This document shows positions 20,730 to 21,354 of a stretch of DNA of 21,354 nt, one piece after another; the stretch's first letter is position 1; the number at the start of each line of letters is the position of its first letter. A program made the translations under genes and the position numbers. The notes beneath the pieces were generated by a model. That model made no database searches and was not told the DNA's origin. It worked only from the letters and a program-made list of their open reading frames with translations. This stretch comes from a virus. The stretch spans positions 1 through 21,354 of IMG/VR virus record IMGVR_UViG_3300028653_000062; one strand, written 5' to 3'.

Positions 20730-21354
20730 ATGCCAATCGTCGTCCCGTACAGCGCGTGGGGTAACATCGCCAACCTGGCCTCTGCGGCCGGGGTCGCCAG
20801 CCAGCAGCCCGCCAGCAACGCCTTGGCCATGCAGGTCCAGCAGTACAACCAGTCCCTCGTCCAGCGCCAGCAGGACGAACAGGACAAGCAGCAGGCCGAG
20901 CAGGATAAACAGGCGCAAGAGGCGCAACAGGCGAGCCAATACCAGCAGACTGAACAACGGCTCATAAACCAGGCCCAGGGCGAGCAGGATTACCATCAAC
21001 AGCAGCTCAAGCAGCAGGCGGACCAAGCGACCGCAACGCATGAGGACAGGCGGGATACGCAGGCGGCAAAGAACGCGGTGCAGGCACAGAAGGACGCGGA
21101 TCGCCAAAGAACCATTGACGAGATCAACGCAAGGTTTGCTCCTGATTCCCCCGAGTGGCACGATGCGATGGGGAGGCTCTATTCTGGGTCATACAGTCCA
21201 TTGCCGATGCCAGGCTCCGGCTCCGGTCGAGTGGCGTCCACGCAGTTGACCCCGGATGCTACCGCGAACCAACTCCAGCAACAGATTACCGACGCCGAAA
21301 AAGAGATTGCCAAGCAGCAGAAGTTGGCGATGCTCGGCGATCCCACGGCAGTAG
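20730..21354 (+). CDS. Gln-rich coiled-coil protein, 3' end outside window
   Basis: The ATG at 20730 has an excellent GGGAGG ribosome site seven bases upstream, and the frame stays open to the last base, giving 208 visible residues. The start is mildly hydrophobic (IVVPYSAWGNIANLASAAG). It is followed by a long helix of Gln, Glu, Lys and Ala (QQYNQSLVQRQQDEQDKQQA... to QAQKDADRQRTIDEI), a Gly/Ser/Pro break, and another helix near the edge (LQQQITDAEKEIAKQQ). This matches ejection or tape-like internal virion proteins of short-tailed phages in style. Final length and function are not visible. Confidence 0.7.
   Translation, partial: MPIVVPYSAWGNIANLASAAGVASQQPASNALAMQVQQYNQSLVQRQQDEQDKQQAEQDKQAQEAQQASQYQQTEQRLINQAQGEQDYHQQQLKQQADQATATHEDRRDTQAAKNAVQAQKDADRQRTIDEINARFAPDSPEWHDAMGRLYSGSYSPLPMPGSGSGRVASTQLTPDATANQLQQQITDAEKEIAKQQKLAMLGDPTAV

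Noticed and set aside
1-21354. CRISPR array, integrase, attachment sites or IS element
   Set aside because: No spaced direct repeats, recombinase motifs or terminal inverted repeats were seen; the only simple repeat is the GAAC run.

Overview
The window is a late-gene segment of an uncultured tailed bacteriophage or prophage (Caudoviricetes-type). It runs from a truncated terminase large subunit at the left edge, through portal, scaffold and capsid genes, to head-tail connector, nozzle and presumed internal virion proteins at the right edge. The sequence is GC-rich by eye. Most starts carry Shine-Dalgarno sites and several promoters resemble sigma70 sites, so the host is bacterial, but it cannot be named from this sequence. 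No tape measure, tail tube or sheath gene was recognised. With an adaptor-like and a nozzle-like gene, that suggests a short-tailed (podovirus-like, SU10-type) virion; this is inference.

Layout. 1-1488: terminase large subunit, 5' end missing. 1498-2394 (minus strand): a small accessory cassette encoding a predicted one-helix membrane peptide, a 78-aa unknown and a minimal family X (pol beta-like) nucleotidyltransferase, transcribed towards the terminase gene. 2400-2450: a divergent control region with a promoter-like sequence on each strand. 2451-4225: small plus-strand genes, including a DUF6496-like 55-aa protein overprinted by a zinc-ribbon ORF. 4226-4802: a 577-bp stretch without a convincing protein gene. 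It holds an intrinsic terminator, promoters and what looks like a separately transcribed structured RNA of about 370 nt. 4803-7107: a small basic protein, then the portal. 7112-10536: two small structural-type genes and a large Gly-rich/SwmB-like/beta-helix fibre or adhesin. 10578-13301: an FmdB-like zinc-ribbon protein, a scaffold-like protein and the major capsid protein. 13368-16668: a decoration-like protein, two small conserved basic proteins, the adaptor-like protein and a structural protein. 16730-21354: a nozzle/beta-propeller-like protein with an apparent lectin-like insertion, an unknown, and two Gly- or Gln-rich proteins; the last runs off the window.

The genes fit one programme: package DNA (terminase, portal), build the head (scaffold, capsid, decoration), close it (adaptor, nozzle) and load ejection-type proteins. 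The most interesting element is the putative ncRNA at about 4349-4722. It has a TTGACA/TACTTT promoter, three GNRA-loop hairpins, several other helices and its own terminator, and it is followed by a fresh promoter for the next gene. Other points of interest are the antisense PolX cassette, the overprinted zinc ribbon, a beta-domain shared by three structural genes, a scaffold protein with the same helical motif at both ends, and hairpins at many late-gene junctions.
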